A stretch of 64,000 bases of DNA, from NCBI GenBank assembly GCA_030847615.1, contig JAUMIR010000015.1, forward strand, positions 7,271,501 to 7,335,500. Reading direction: 5' to 3'. Position 1 is the first letter of the stretch, and the number at the start of each line of letters is the position of its first letter. This document shows, in pieces, positions 43,226 through 53,230 of this stretch. Below the pieces are notes generated by a model that ran no database searches, was not told the DNA's origin, and saw nothing but the letters and a program-made list of their open reading frames with translations. The position numbers were made by a program, and so were the translations under genes. Source of the DNA: Gambelia wislizenii (Eukaryota; Chordata; Lepidosauria; Squamata; Crotaphytidae).

Positions 43226-43704
43226 GGATGAGCCTGATACAGATCGAGTGTATCTTGGCTTTAGCTAAAGTAATTGTACAATATGCAGATAATATGAGGT
43301 TGTTAAGATTTTCAAAATGTATGTGGTATAATAAGGAAGAATAACACAGGGTCTGTATGAACTATATGAAGGGTTTATAACAGAAAAAAATTGACAGACT
43401 GATGAATATTCAATTACTAGGATAGGGTGATATAGGATCACCTATAACTGAGGATGAATGAACACAAGCCTTCACATCTCCTGTCCTGAAATCCTTCTCA
43501 ACACTAATCAAGGAAATTACACTAAAACTGCTTCACATATGACATTATACAATGGTGAAATTACATCAAATAAGAATTTCCTGAAGTATTTCTTCTTGGT
43601 GCTGGAGTAAATGTGAGCAAAAAGGAATGTACAGTATATTCATCTTTGTCTATAATGTCCCTTATTCTGGGGAAATAACAATGACAAAAAGTACAAAATC
43701 AAAA
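43226..43704. other. No recognised gene
   Basis: ATGCAGATAATATGAGGTTG (about 43278) recalls the FADDxxL-coding region of L1 but no frame supports it. Otherwise featureless. Confidence 0.35.
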
Positions 43705-43706
43705 TA

Positions 43707-44205
43707 CAGTTGTCCCTCCACATTCGCAGGGGTTAGGTGCACAAGACCCCCGCAAATGTGAAAAATCCATGAATAAAAATGTATGCAAAGTTTGGTGGGG
43801 GACGTGGATGGAACACCCTGGAGGAGGGAGCAGAGAGAGAGGCTCGTGGCCCAAACAGCCATGAGCCTTCACCATCACTCTCTCCATCACCACCATCATG
43901 CCCCTGCCACCATGCACCCTGTCACTGCCACCATGCCCCTGCTGCTTTACCTCTGGGACCTCCACCGCTGCATCCACCATGCTGCTGCCATCGGTGCCAG
44001 CAAACCGCCACCACTTTCCTGAGTGAGCACCCCAATTTAATCAGCTTTCACCCCTCACACAGGAGGGCGAAAGCCAATTAAAGTGGTGTGCTCACTCAGG
44101 AAAGCAACGGCGGTTTCCTGAGTGAGTGCCTTGCTTCAATCGGCTTCCATCCCTCCCATGTGAGGGGTGAAGGCCAATTAGAGTGGGGCATTCACTCAGG
44201 AAAGC
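43707..44205. mobile_element. Tigger-like transposon end followed by two palindromic units
   Basis: The left end CAGTTGTCCCTCCACATTCG at 43707 is preceded by TA (43705-43706) and followed by CAGGGGTTAGGTGC...CCCCGCAAATGTG, the typical Tigger/mariner-type layout. After a CAC/CAT-rich tract come two ~90-bp palindromes. One lies at 44014-44104 (arms CTTTCCTGAGTGAG / CTCACTCAGGAAAG, perfect) and one at about 44113-44205 (arms TTTCCTGAGTGA / TTCACTCAGGAAA, one mismatch). The right terminal repeat was not found. Confidence 0.6.
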
Positions 44206-44737
44206 AGTGGCCGGTTACTGACTCATGGCCATGATGTATCTGTTTTTTGTAGCCGGATTCATCGCCAGTCATTTGGTTTTTGATACATGATTTAATACTT
44301 TTTACATTAATACATTATCACTGTACAGTGCTGAATACTTACCGCTCATTTACAGTATGTTATTTCTTACAAAACTATACATAGTTATATATCCCAACAA
44401 GTGCCAGCCTATATTGAGATGTTAGGATTTGAAGTTTCTTTCGTATTAGCAAATATTGTTAGTTTATTCTGGATGGTCGAACATACAGTATTTTCTTGGA
44501 TATGCACATGTGTGATATATATGGTATATTTGAGAATACTGATATGCATGTAGCTTTCTATACTACCATGTTTATCTTTGTACATGTGAGGTTCATTTAT
44601 ATATGGAAGATTGTGACATATTGTTTCGATTGTAATACTGTACTTTTGGCACATGCCTAATAAGAAGTGACACACAACACATTAGTGTATTTTTCTTTAT
44701 TGTATCACCATGGTTTTTTTCTCCCAGTTCAGGAGAT
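44206..44737. other. AT-rich, no recognised gene
   Basis: Short AT-rich ORFs only. TTCTTTATTGTATCACC near 44693 may be a T-rich retroelement tail on the minus strand. Confidence 0.35.
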
Positions 44738-45455
44738 CAACACACAATCAAATCATTCCCAAAAGATGGCCATCCAGACTCTGTTTAAAACCTCCAAAGG
44801 AGGAGACTACACCACACTACGAGGGAGTGTATTCCACTTCCAAACAGCTCTTACTGTCAGGAAGTTCTTCCTAATGTTTAGGTGGAATCTCTCTTCCTGT
44901 AGTTTGAACCCATTGCTCCGTGTCCTAGCCTCTGGAGTAGCAGAAAACAAGCTTGCCCTATCCTCGGTATCCCTTCAAATATTTAAACGTGGCTATCATG
45001 TCCCCTCTCAACCTTCTCTCCTCCAAACTAAACATGCCCAGCTCCCTAAGCCGCTCCTCATAGGGCATGGCTTCCAGACCTTTCACCATCCTGGTCACCC
45101 TCCTCTGGAAACGTTCCAGCTTCTCAGTATCCTTCATGAATTGTGGTGCCCAGAACTGGACACAGTATTCCAGGTGAGGTCTGAGTAAAACAGAACAGAG
45201 TGGCACTCTTATTTCCCTTGATCTAGACACTATACTCCTATAAATGCAACCTAGAATTGCATTGGCTTTTTTAGCTGCTGCATCACACTGCTGAATCATG
45301 TACAGTTTGTGGTCCACTAAGACTCCTAGATTCCTTTTGCATATACTGCCATCAAGCCAGGTGTTGCACAGTGACACCTGTGCCTTTCATTTCTACTGCC
45401 CAAGTGTAATATCCTACATTTTTACCAGTTGAAATTCATTTTGTTTAAATACTAT
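44738..45455 (-). mobile_element. CR1 fragment, mostly open RT C-terminus
   Basis: Minus-strand frame 45377-44958 reads [79 protein letters not shown] second frame continues (44980-44770) with FHLN-type codons. A degenerate upstream part (NKMNFNW, HLG) reaches about 45455. The 3' end at 44738 lacks the last ~60 bp and the octamer tail. Confidence 0.92.
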
Positions 45456-45462
45456 ATTTTAT

Positions 45463-46102
45463 AGGAGCCAGCATGATGTAGTGGTTTGAATGTTGAATGT
45501 TGAATGTTGAACTAGGACTCCAGAAGACCAGGAGACACTTTGCTAAACTTTTCCTTCTCCAGGGGTGGGGGTGGGAGGTGAATCTCTGCAGAAACAGTGA
45601 GAAGCACATTCTGAACCCAGTAACTTCTCATTGGGTTACACGGAAAGAGGAAAAGTCAATTGGTGATGGCAGCTAGTATAAATGGTCTCTGGAGGGCCTG
45701 TTCTGCTCAGCAGAAGCAGGAGGAAGAGACTCACCACACAAGAGAACCATCACAAAAGCTATCACAGGGTTTTCTGAGGCTGAGGGTTTGTGACTTGCCC
45801 CAGGACAAACAGTAGGTTTTCATGGCCAAGTGGGGATTTGAACCCTGGTCTCCAGAGTCATAATCCAATACTCAAACCACTACACCATGGTGGCTCTTTC
45901 ACAATAAGTCCCAACTAAAGTATGGCCATTGAAACAATTGCTGAGTGGTACGGGAGAATCAGTCTACTCTAGTTGGGCCTAGCAATAGGACTCAGGCCTA
46001 TTTTTTTAAAGAACTATCACTATCAGTACTTGTGTATTTATATATTTCAAAGTTTTTATCTTATCCTCAGTGGCAAACCTCCTTTGATTAAAGCTGGAGA
46101 AA

Positions 46103-46133
<31 letters not shown>

Positions 46134-46198
46134 ATAGTGATACATTCACCTTGGGGTTGCCATAAGTGGGAAATGACTTGAAGAACACAACAACTACT
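45463..46198. mobile_element. Cluster of MIR-type SINE pieces in both orientations
   Basis: A plus-strand head GAGCCAGCATGATGTAGTGG (45463) with AATGTTG triplication is followed by a minus-strand SINE (about 45735-45897: CTTGCCCCAGGACAAACAG core, GATTTGAACCCTGGTCTCCA B-box side, ending CACCATGGTGGCTC). A plus-strand 3' half lies at 46065-46198 (GGCAAACCTCC, CACCTTGGGGTTGCCATAAG, GAAATGACTTGAAGAACACA ACAAC) carrying an (AAAT)n insert. Probably one plus SINE invaded by a second, inverted one. Such inverted pairs can fold in RNA. Confidence 0.7.
46096..46137. repeat. Microsatellite (AAAT)n
   Basis: About ten AAAT units inside the SINE 3' half. Confidence 0.97.
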
Positions 46199-47257
46199 AT
46201 AGATTATTATGGTGGTGGTGTGTGTGTGTTTAGAGATAGGGCTCCTGCCCCTTCAATTAGTGTGTAGAAGAGGGGATTTCAGCATCTGTTTGTCATGCAA
46301 GCAACACCTACTTACATTTCTTTTTCTATACTACTTAAAGGGATAGGAGTCCTGTCCATTATTCCCCCTGGCCACCCTAAATCTCATGGAGCTTGACCAT
46401 TATTTTAACAGGGCATTTTAGCCATTCAAGTCATCCTTTTATATAAAAGATTTTTGTTTTAAAATGTGTGAATATTATTTATACCCCTAAATGTTCAGAG
46501 ATCAAAGGGCAGGGAAATTCCAAATGCATATCTGGAAGTCATATTGGATTCAGCCCTGTAAGTTTATGAAGTTTCATATATCCACCAGCCTGTGGATATA
46601 TGAAATAAGCCTGTACAATATTCAGCCCTGCCACTGGCTGTCAGTGTGTGGCCTTTGGATTGACTGGTACAGGTAAATAAAGAAGAGTTCTGTCATTCTT
46701 TTATATATCCCATTACTGGTTTGAGATGTACAGGCATGTTGGCTAGTACAGGTATATATGACAAAAGCCTAAATTTCTGATCTTGCTTCATCAAGAGAAG
46801 ATAACTTCTGCACAAAATTGTAGTCCTCGGTCTAGGTACCAAATGCCTTTAGGGTTCCTGGGCTGAAGATCAATAAAGCTTGAATACATTGCAAGTACTT
46901 TGCTGTGGTAGCAGGTAGGTCCTATATCAGTGAGGAAGTGAATCTACATTGGAGTTTAATCTGAACTTTATAGGAGCTGTCCAGGGTACTGTTTTGGTAA
47001 TGAGGCTCAGAATCTTGGAGAATTGCATAATAGTTCTGGACTAAAACTCAGTATAGATTCACTTCCTTCATGGTATGAAAACCACCAACCAGCAAAAGTA
47101 TTTTGAGCTCAATGTAAATGATGAATAAGTAGGTAAAACAAATTGTATTATCCTAGCTATCTTGTGTACAGGGAAGAGCAGAGACATTTAACTATGGGTG
47201 TCTCATATCTGATCCACAATTATTATCTGTGTATACTGATCTTCCCCTTCCCAAAAC
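46199..47257. other. No recognised gene or repeat
   Basis: About 1 kb of unique-looking AT-rich sequence with only short unrelated ORFs. A (TG)n-like stretch is at 46213-46230. Confidence 0.45.
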
Positions 47258-47335
47258 AGAATTAAAATGTTTATTTATTTAATTTGTATCCCACCTTTCT
47301 CCCAGTAGAGGACTCAAAGTGACATACAGCACTGT
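47258..47335 (-). mobile_element. L2-type 3' end fragment
   Basis: TTTATTTATTTAATTTGTAT CCCACCTTTCTCCCAGTAGA, then CAAAGTGACATACAG: the same 3' terminal module as the L2 at 32605-32655 (TTTATTTATACCCCGCCCCT ... GGCGGCTTACAG). Confidence 0.65.
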
Positions 47336-47446
47336 AAAAATAAGGATGTTTGCCTAAATGATTTCACCAAAATGATATAAGTCACCACAAAAATGTGTTG
47401 GCTTGGGTCCACTAGCTCTCTCCCTGTACCATATCCCCCCCCAAAA

Positions 47447-47866
47447 CATAGAATCATAGACTCATAGAGTTGGAAAAAAACACAAAGGCCATCTAATCCA
47501 ACCCCTGCCCTGCAGGAACACACAATCAAAACACTCCTGACAGATGGCCATCTGGCCTCTGTTTAAAAACTTTCAAAAAAAGGAAATTCCACCACATTAT
47601 GAGGCAGCACATTCCACTTCCGAACAGCTCTTACTGTCAGGAAGTTCTTCCTAATGTTTATGTGGAATCGCTTTTCCTGTCGTTTGAGTCCATTGCTCCG
47701 TGTCCTCGTCTCTGGAGCCGCAGAAAACAAGCTTGCCCCATCCTCAGTATGACATCCCTGCAAATATTTAAACATGGCTATCATGTCCCCTCTTAACCTT
47801 CTCTTCTCCAGGCTAAACATACTCAGCTCCCTAAGCCACTCCTCCTAGGGAATAGCTTCCAGACTT
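47447..47866 (-). mobile_element. CR1 3' fragment (older subfamily)
   Basis: Begins with ATAGAATCATAGACTCATAG and the 3' UTR. The RT C-terminus follows on the minus strand ([58 protein letters not shown]). It is truncated at about 47866, in AGCTTCCAGAC. Confidence 0.93.
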
Positions 47867-48164
47867 TGAAATGTGGCAAATTTTAGGCTGAATCCCAGAA
47901 CTAGAAATGACATCTCATCACTTCCTGTTGTGCCAGGAGCAATGGTGCAGTCTATGGGTGTTCAGGAGGGGACAGAATGGCCCGTATCCTTCTCATTCAC
48001 TGCCATTCATATACTGAGGTCAAAACACAAAAAGATAATTTTAAAAGAACGAAAACATGCTGACTCTGTCTATAACAGGTGTGACAGCATGTTACTGCTA
48101 AGGCCTATTATATTAATTCTTTAAATTCACTTTTCAAGATCTAATTAAGGGGCGCATCAAGTAC
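47867..48164. other. No recognised element
   Basis: Nothing supported in this stretch. Confidence 0.4.
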
Positions 48165-48705
48165 CTTGTAGTATTGACATCTCGCAGCAGCAGTGACATA
48201 TCTAAATGGTTTTTCTGGCCTCGGAAGCCCCCATAAGCCTCACATTCCTGATGGCAGTGATTTACTCATGTTTGTTCTTCACCGCCACCTTTTTTTAAAC
48301 TAATCCCAAGGTGCACTGATGCAAGAGAGCAATTTTACAATTTTATAGGGGAGCAAAACAGAAAATATTCATCCTGTTTTACTGCCTTAGCGAGTGATTG
48401 CTAAGGCGAAAACCCAATATAGCAGCAGCGGGCACTTGCCCTGCTAGCAAGACCTGCCCCCACTCTTGCCCAGCCAACCTGCTTTGTGCCTCCCTTCAAT
48501 TTTTTTTGTTGTTCAATAGTCCAAATGAGCAGGAATGTGCACCCCCCCTCCCAGTTTTTGAAAAAGTACGTGAAAATCTGTGAAGGCTTTTACCCTGTTG
48601 TTTTTGCCATTTTGGGATTGGTGCTGGATCCCATTTAGACAGGTAGGATTCCCAGTGAATTCCATGAGGGGTATTTTCACGGTTTAGTCGGGTCCTAGGT
48701 TTCCA
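48165..48705. repeat. Unclassified ~550-bp dispersed repeat, copy A
   Basis: Collinear with 52635-53230: GCAGCAGCAGTGAC, GCCCCCATAAGC, GTGATTTACT, CATCCTGTTTTACTGCCTTA, a GCGA..GCTAAGGC palindromic bit, GGCACTTGCCCTGCTAGCAAG, CCCAGCCAACC, GAGCAGGAATG, GGATCCCATTTAGACAGGT and ATTTTCACGGTTTAG. Non-coding, so probably a non-autonomous DNA transposon. Confidence 0.72.
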
Positions 48706-49240
48706 TCCACAACCCAATTACTAGGAAGTGAATGTCATTGAATATAATTGGACTTAAGATGGAAATCCTTGTTTGTCTTGTTCTCATGTCTAAGAATGAT
48801 AAAGAATAAAAATTTCCTCCTCACCTGGAATAGGGTGAGATGCTCTTTGCTCTTCTCAAGAGATTTTTTTCTATTTATGAGGAGAGTTCTAGGGGTACAG
48901 CTGGGGTGGGGATGGGGGAAATTGAGGACAGGGACTCACCCAAATAAAAATTCTGTCCCCCAATGAAATTTTCCTCCCGTTCCTAAATTTCCAGCATTTC
49001 AGAGAGTGAAACACTAATAATTGTTCAGACTTCAACTTCTTTTACTTGTGCTCCTCTTCTCTTAATCACTTTGCCTGCCTTTTCTCCAGACATCTGAACT
49101 TTATTTCTAAATATTCAATTGAATTTCTCTGTTACTGCAATGGTCAAAATGTGAGGACAGAAGGGAAATGTATGGGTGTGTGTGTCAAAATTTGTTTTGG
49201 AGGGCAGTGCCTTCATCCCCCCCTCCTGTAACTAGACTCC
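48706..49240. other. No recognised gene
   Basis: Short ORFs only; no repeat identified. Confidence 0.4.
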
Positions 49241-50955
49241 TTGGGCTCAGTTACATGCCAGCTTTTATCCTGGGGAGAAGCGAGATCTGGAGATCTCGAA
49301 TCACTTCCATACTGTTTGTATGATTTGTCACGGTAGCAGAAGTCTCAGTTTTTTGGATTTGTTCTTTACACGTACCTCCATCCCAGGAAAGGGGCACACA
49401 GCAGAGCTATATTTTGATTGGTCAGACTTTGGAGGGGACTGGCTTGCAAGGGAAGACTGGCAAGTCTGGATCTGCCACTTTTGGTATGGTCAGTCTTGGA
49501 GAACCACCCCTGCCCGCCACAGCTACACTTGCCTCTGCGGAGAACATCCACCTGCCCCACATGGCTTCTCCCTCCCGCCCTCACCGCTGCACAAGGCAGG
49601 AGGTAGTTTCTCCATGACTGACAGTCACAGAGAACCCCCCCCCAGCCCACATGGCTTCTCCTTCCTGCGCTTGCCTCTGCATGAGGTGGGGGTGGTTTCT
49701 CCATGACTTATAGTCACAGAGAAGCTTCCTTCACCCCACGAGGGTTCTCCCTCCCTCCCTCACCACTGTGTGAGGTGGGGAATGGCTTCTCCGTGACAGT
49801 CAGTCATAGAGAAGTGTCCCCACCCCCATGGCTTCTCCTTCCTGACCTCACTGCTGCGCAAGGCAGGGGGTGGCTTCTCCGTGACTGACAGTCATGGAGA
49901 AGCCCCCTTGCCCCACGCAACTTCTCCCTCCCGCCCTTGCTGCTGTGTGAGGTGGGGGATGGCTTCTATGTGACTGTCAATCATGGAGAAGTCCCCCCAC
50001 CCCACATGGCTTCTCCCTCCTGCCCTCACTGCTGCACAAGGTGGGGGTGGCTTCTCCAAGACTGACAGTCATGGAGAATCCCCCATGACCCCTTGTGGCT
50101 ATTCCCTCCCACCCTTCCCACTGTGCGAGGCAGGGGGTGGCTTCTCCAAGACTGACAGTCATGGAGAAGCCTCCCTCCACCTGTGTGGCTTCTCCCTCCC
50201 ACCCTCACTGCTGTGTGGGGTGGAGGTGGTTTCTCCATAACTGACAGTCATGGAGAAGACCCCCCTTGCCCCACATGGCTATTCCCTCCCGCCTTTGCCA
50301 CTGCAGATGGTGGGGGGGTGGCTTCTTTGTGACTGTATAGAGGGCTGGAGGGAAAAGCCACGGTCAGTCATGGAAAAGCCACTCCCCACCTCAAGCAGCA
50401 GTTAGGGTGGGAGGGAGTAGCCGTGCAGGGAGGGGGGCTTCTCCGTAGCCACATGGGTGGTGGTTGGCCTGCTCAGCACTCACCCACCTCACTGCTGACT
50501 ATGACAGCTTTTTTCACTGAGGGAACAGTCCCCCAGTGGAAGAAGCATCTGCAGCCAGCGGTGAGCCAGGAGAAAGCTCTGGGGAGGGGAGAGACCTCAC
50601 CTGGCTCTCAGCTGGCTGCGTTGGAGCCAGCAGAGGACCCTACATAGGGGCATACCAAAATGGCCAATGAAGAATTGCAAGGCTTCCCTTGCAAGCCCGC
50701 CCCCTCCAATGTCTGACCAATCAGAAATCATCTCATTTCCCGGGATGGTTCCTGATTGTTTAGACGACCAATAGCATGGGTTGTCTCAGACTTTCCAAAA
50801 AAGTTCCTGAAAAATAAAGGGATGGAAAGTCATGGGTTAACTGGGCTTTTTGCTACTCCTCCTTCTAAATAGCCCATGATGTGTGTGAACTACTAGGTTT
50901 TGACACAAATTCTTCTCAGGTTTTTTTTTTGCCATGTAAATGGGCCCCTGGTTGT
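49241..50955. mobile_element. Putative non-autonomous DNA transposon carrying a minisatellite
   Basis: Imperfect terminal inverted repeats: left TTGGGCTCAGTTACATGCCA (49241-49260), right TGCCATGTAAATGGGCCCCT (about 50930-50949), 15 of 20 complementary. Non-coding. It carries the 90-bp array at 49555-50400. The right-end segment GGGATGGAAAGTCATGGG...TTTTTGCTACTCCTCCTTCT is related to 59855-59915. Family not identified. Confidence 0.5.
49555..50400. repeat. Minisatellite, nine ~90-bp units each with a palindrome
   Basis: ATGGCTTCTCCCTCCCGCCC-type units start near 49561, 49651, 49738, 49828, 49917, 50006, 50096, 50187 and 50277. Each contains a fold-back of the form GGCTTCTCC.TGACTGACAGT followed by CATGGAGAAGCC. 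The small ORFs on both strands here only follow the repeat. Confidence 0.92.
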
Positions 50956-51483
50956 ACATGTTTTGTAACTAAACAACAATTGCCACTGCCATGTTACATG
51001 GGCTTCTAAACATTAGAAATATCACTTATGTTACCTGTAAAAAAAAATTAGTCAGTTAACCAACACTTCTCTACTTGCTGTGTGCATACATTTGATTATT
51101 TCATTCTCTCACACAAGAATAATTATTTCAATTGTTTGTGCCTATTGGGGTAAAATTGTGAGATAGTTTGCTGATTTATTTTGGACACTTTTTCATGACT
51201 TAGGATTTTTTTGTGTGAATTTGTTTTTGTTTTTGTTGTTAGTAAGTTGGTGCAAAATGCAATGTTTTCTAAGCAAAAACCTCCCATAAGTTTTTTTACA
51301 CAAAAATATTTTTTCCACAAATGAATTTTTGACAAAATGAAAAATTTCAGGGAGGTGGACTTTCTCTCAGTGGTATTTCTGTGTGTCTTGCATCATTGAG
51401 GACAAGAAAATTTGTGAGCATGCTGTATATCTCTACTGCATGTTTTCCTTTATGAAGGGAAGAAGACAAAAACCTGAATGCTA
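50956..51483. other. No recognised gene
   Basis: T-rich sequence. GTGCAAAATGCAATGTTTTC and ACACAAAAATATTTTTTCC loosely recall the repeat at 53840-54110. Confidence 0.35.
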
Positions 51484-51598
51484 TTAGTTAGCTGCAACTA
51501 GAGTAGACCCACTGAATGAATTGGATTTACCTATGTATCGACTCATAATTCAGCAATTGAGTCTATCAGTTTACTTTAGTGGACTAACAAATCAAATG
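51484..51598. repeat. CATTGAATCAAT-type dispersed repeat
   Basis: CTAGAGTAGACCCACTGAAT, GTATCGACTCATAATTCAGC, TTGAGTCTATC and GTGGACTAACAAATC, related to 40118-40212. Confidence 0.5.
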
Positions 51599-52023
51599 TG
51601 GGCCAACAGTTTTGTACTGAGATAATTTAATGGAAAGTACCCAAAGCTCATGAAAAGCAAACCACATGTTTTGTTGTCCTTGTGTCAGAGGCAAGATGTC
51701 TTGGGGAAGCTCGTGATTTTTCAACATTCTCACTGAGAACAAGACTTTTTTTTTTGTATGCTTCACATCTCTGAATGGCACAGACTTGCTAATAAACAGG
51801 CATACAGGACACACTGGCTGGCAGCCTGATGGTGTGATATCACAGATTAAATACACAAACATATGTGGCAAGAGCCAGATAAAAATTGATGTTGAGTGAT
51901 GCAGCTATGATGGTGGGGGGCATGAGCGATTGGATAAATAGGTCTGCTTTCCTCTCAATGACAGAACAGTCTTCAAAAGTTGCAACCACTAGTGTAGTAA
52001 GCACTCTATATCTTTTCACCATA
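51599..52023. other. No recognised gene
   Basis: Two overlapping minus-strand ORFs (51871-51584, 52022-51840) lack any family resemblance and the second starts at the edge of the MITE on its right. I treat both as chance. Confidence 0.4.
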
Positions 52024-52200
52024 CAGAATTATAGCACCATAATTCTGCTTTAACTGCCATGGTTGCATGCTATGGAATCCTGAGGTTTTGGGGATACATT
52101 AGATTTCTCCAGCTGAGAGTTCTTCTCCAAGTTGCAAATGGCAGGGTTCAATAGGATCGAACCATAGCAGTTAAAGTGGAATCAAAGTGCTATAATTGTG
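52024..52200. mobile_element. Palindromic MITE with TA duplication
   Basis: Long terminal inverted repeats of about 42 bp: left CAGAATTATAGCACC..AATTC TGCTTTAACTGCCATGG, right the complement (CCATAGCAGTTAAAGTGGAA ... GTGCTATAATTGTG). It is flanked by TA on both sides (52022-52023, 52201-52202), as in mariner-type elements. Non-coding, 177 bp. Confidence 0.82.
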
Positions 52201-52634
52201 TAGTGTAATAGCTCCCCTGCTTGAAGCACTTAATTTATATTCCTCACCCCCTTCAAATACTTATTTTGTTGTTACATGCTATCAACTGAGCATCAATTTA
52301 TGATCAATTTATGATGAACCGAAGAATGAGACCTCTCCCAGAACCAATAGCCCTGCTCAGGTTTTGCAAGCTTAGGGCTGTGGCTTCATTAACTAAATCA
52401 GTCCACCTCTTTTCCTACTGCCTTCCACTTTACTGAGCATTAGCATCATCCCCCCTCCCAGTGCCTTTGCTCCATTGCAATTCCTGGAATATTTCTCCCA
52501 CAAAAGAGCCTATATGTTTTTGCAGACATTTCACTTTAGACAAAAGTTGGGAAAGTTTCAGCTAGATGACTATCTCTCCAAGAATTCTGCTGGGGGCAGA
52601 ATCTAATTAAAGCCCTGTCTATACTGGGGGGGGG

Positions 52635-53230
52635 GCACAGTACCTCACAGAAATGGCATTTTCAAGCAGCAGCAACTTCTCTTAATGGTGGTTTTGGCCC
52701 CAGAAACCCCCATAAGCTTTGGATGCCAGATGGTGGGCTCAAGTGATTTACTTGCATTAGTACTTCATTGCTGTCGCAGTTTTTAAAAAAACCCCGTTGT
52801 CTAAGGTGAGCTGGAGTGATAGAGTGATTTTTTCGAGTTAAAAGGAAGCAAAACAAAAAAAACCCCATCCTGTTTTATCACCTTAGCGATCGCTCGCTAA
52901 GGTGAAAGTCTAACATGGCAGCAACGGGTGCTTGCCCTGTTAGCAAGCCTTGTCCCTGTGCTCACCCAGCCAACCAGCTTTGAGCTTCCCCTCATATGGG
53001 AAAGTGATTCAAAGCAGATGTGCTTGTCCTAAGGAGCAGGAATGCACATTCCCCTCATAGTTCTTTTTTAAACTATGGGAAAAGCCGCAAAGACAGCACA
53101 GTTTTTGCCGGTTTGGGCACCCCTCCTTCCTAATCCTGTGGATTGATGTGGGATCCCATTTAGACAGGTCGTATTCTCAACAAATTCCATGAAAGTTATT
53201 TTCACTGTTTAGACAGCCCTAAGAGTGCTA
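52635..53230. repeat. Unclassified ~550-bp dispersed repeat, copy B
   Basis: See copy A at 48165. This copy keeps the central palindrome better: CACCTTAGCGATCGCTCGCT AAGGTG (about 52876-52904). Also GGGTGCTTGCCCTGTTAGCA AG and GGATCCCATTTAGACAGGT. Confidence 0.72.

Noticed and set aside
43726..44080. His/Pro-rich ORFs at 43779-44081 and 43783-44022
   Set aside because: They come from a CAC/CAT-rich simple tract inside the Tigger-like element, with no conserved domain.
49320..50240. Numerous 60-128-codon ORFs on both strands
   Set aside because: They translate the 90-bp minisatellite units and have no domain resemblance.
51584..52022. Two overlapping minus-strand ORFs suggesting an exon pair
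   Set aside because: No acceptor or donor arrangement, no family similarity, and the outer ORF begins at the edge of a MITE.
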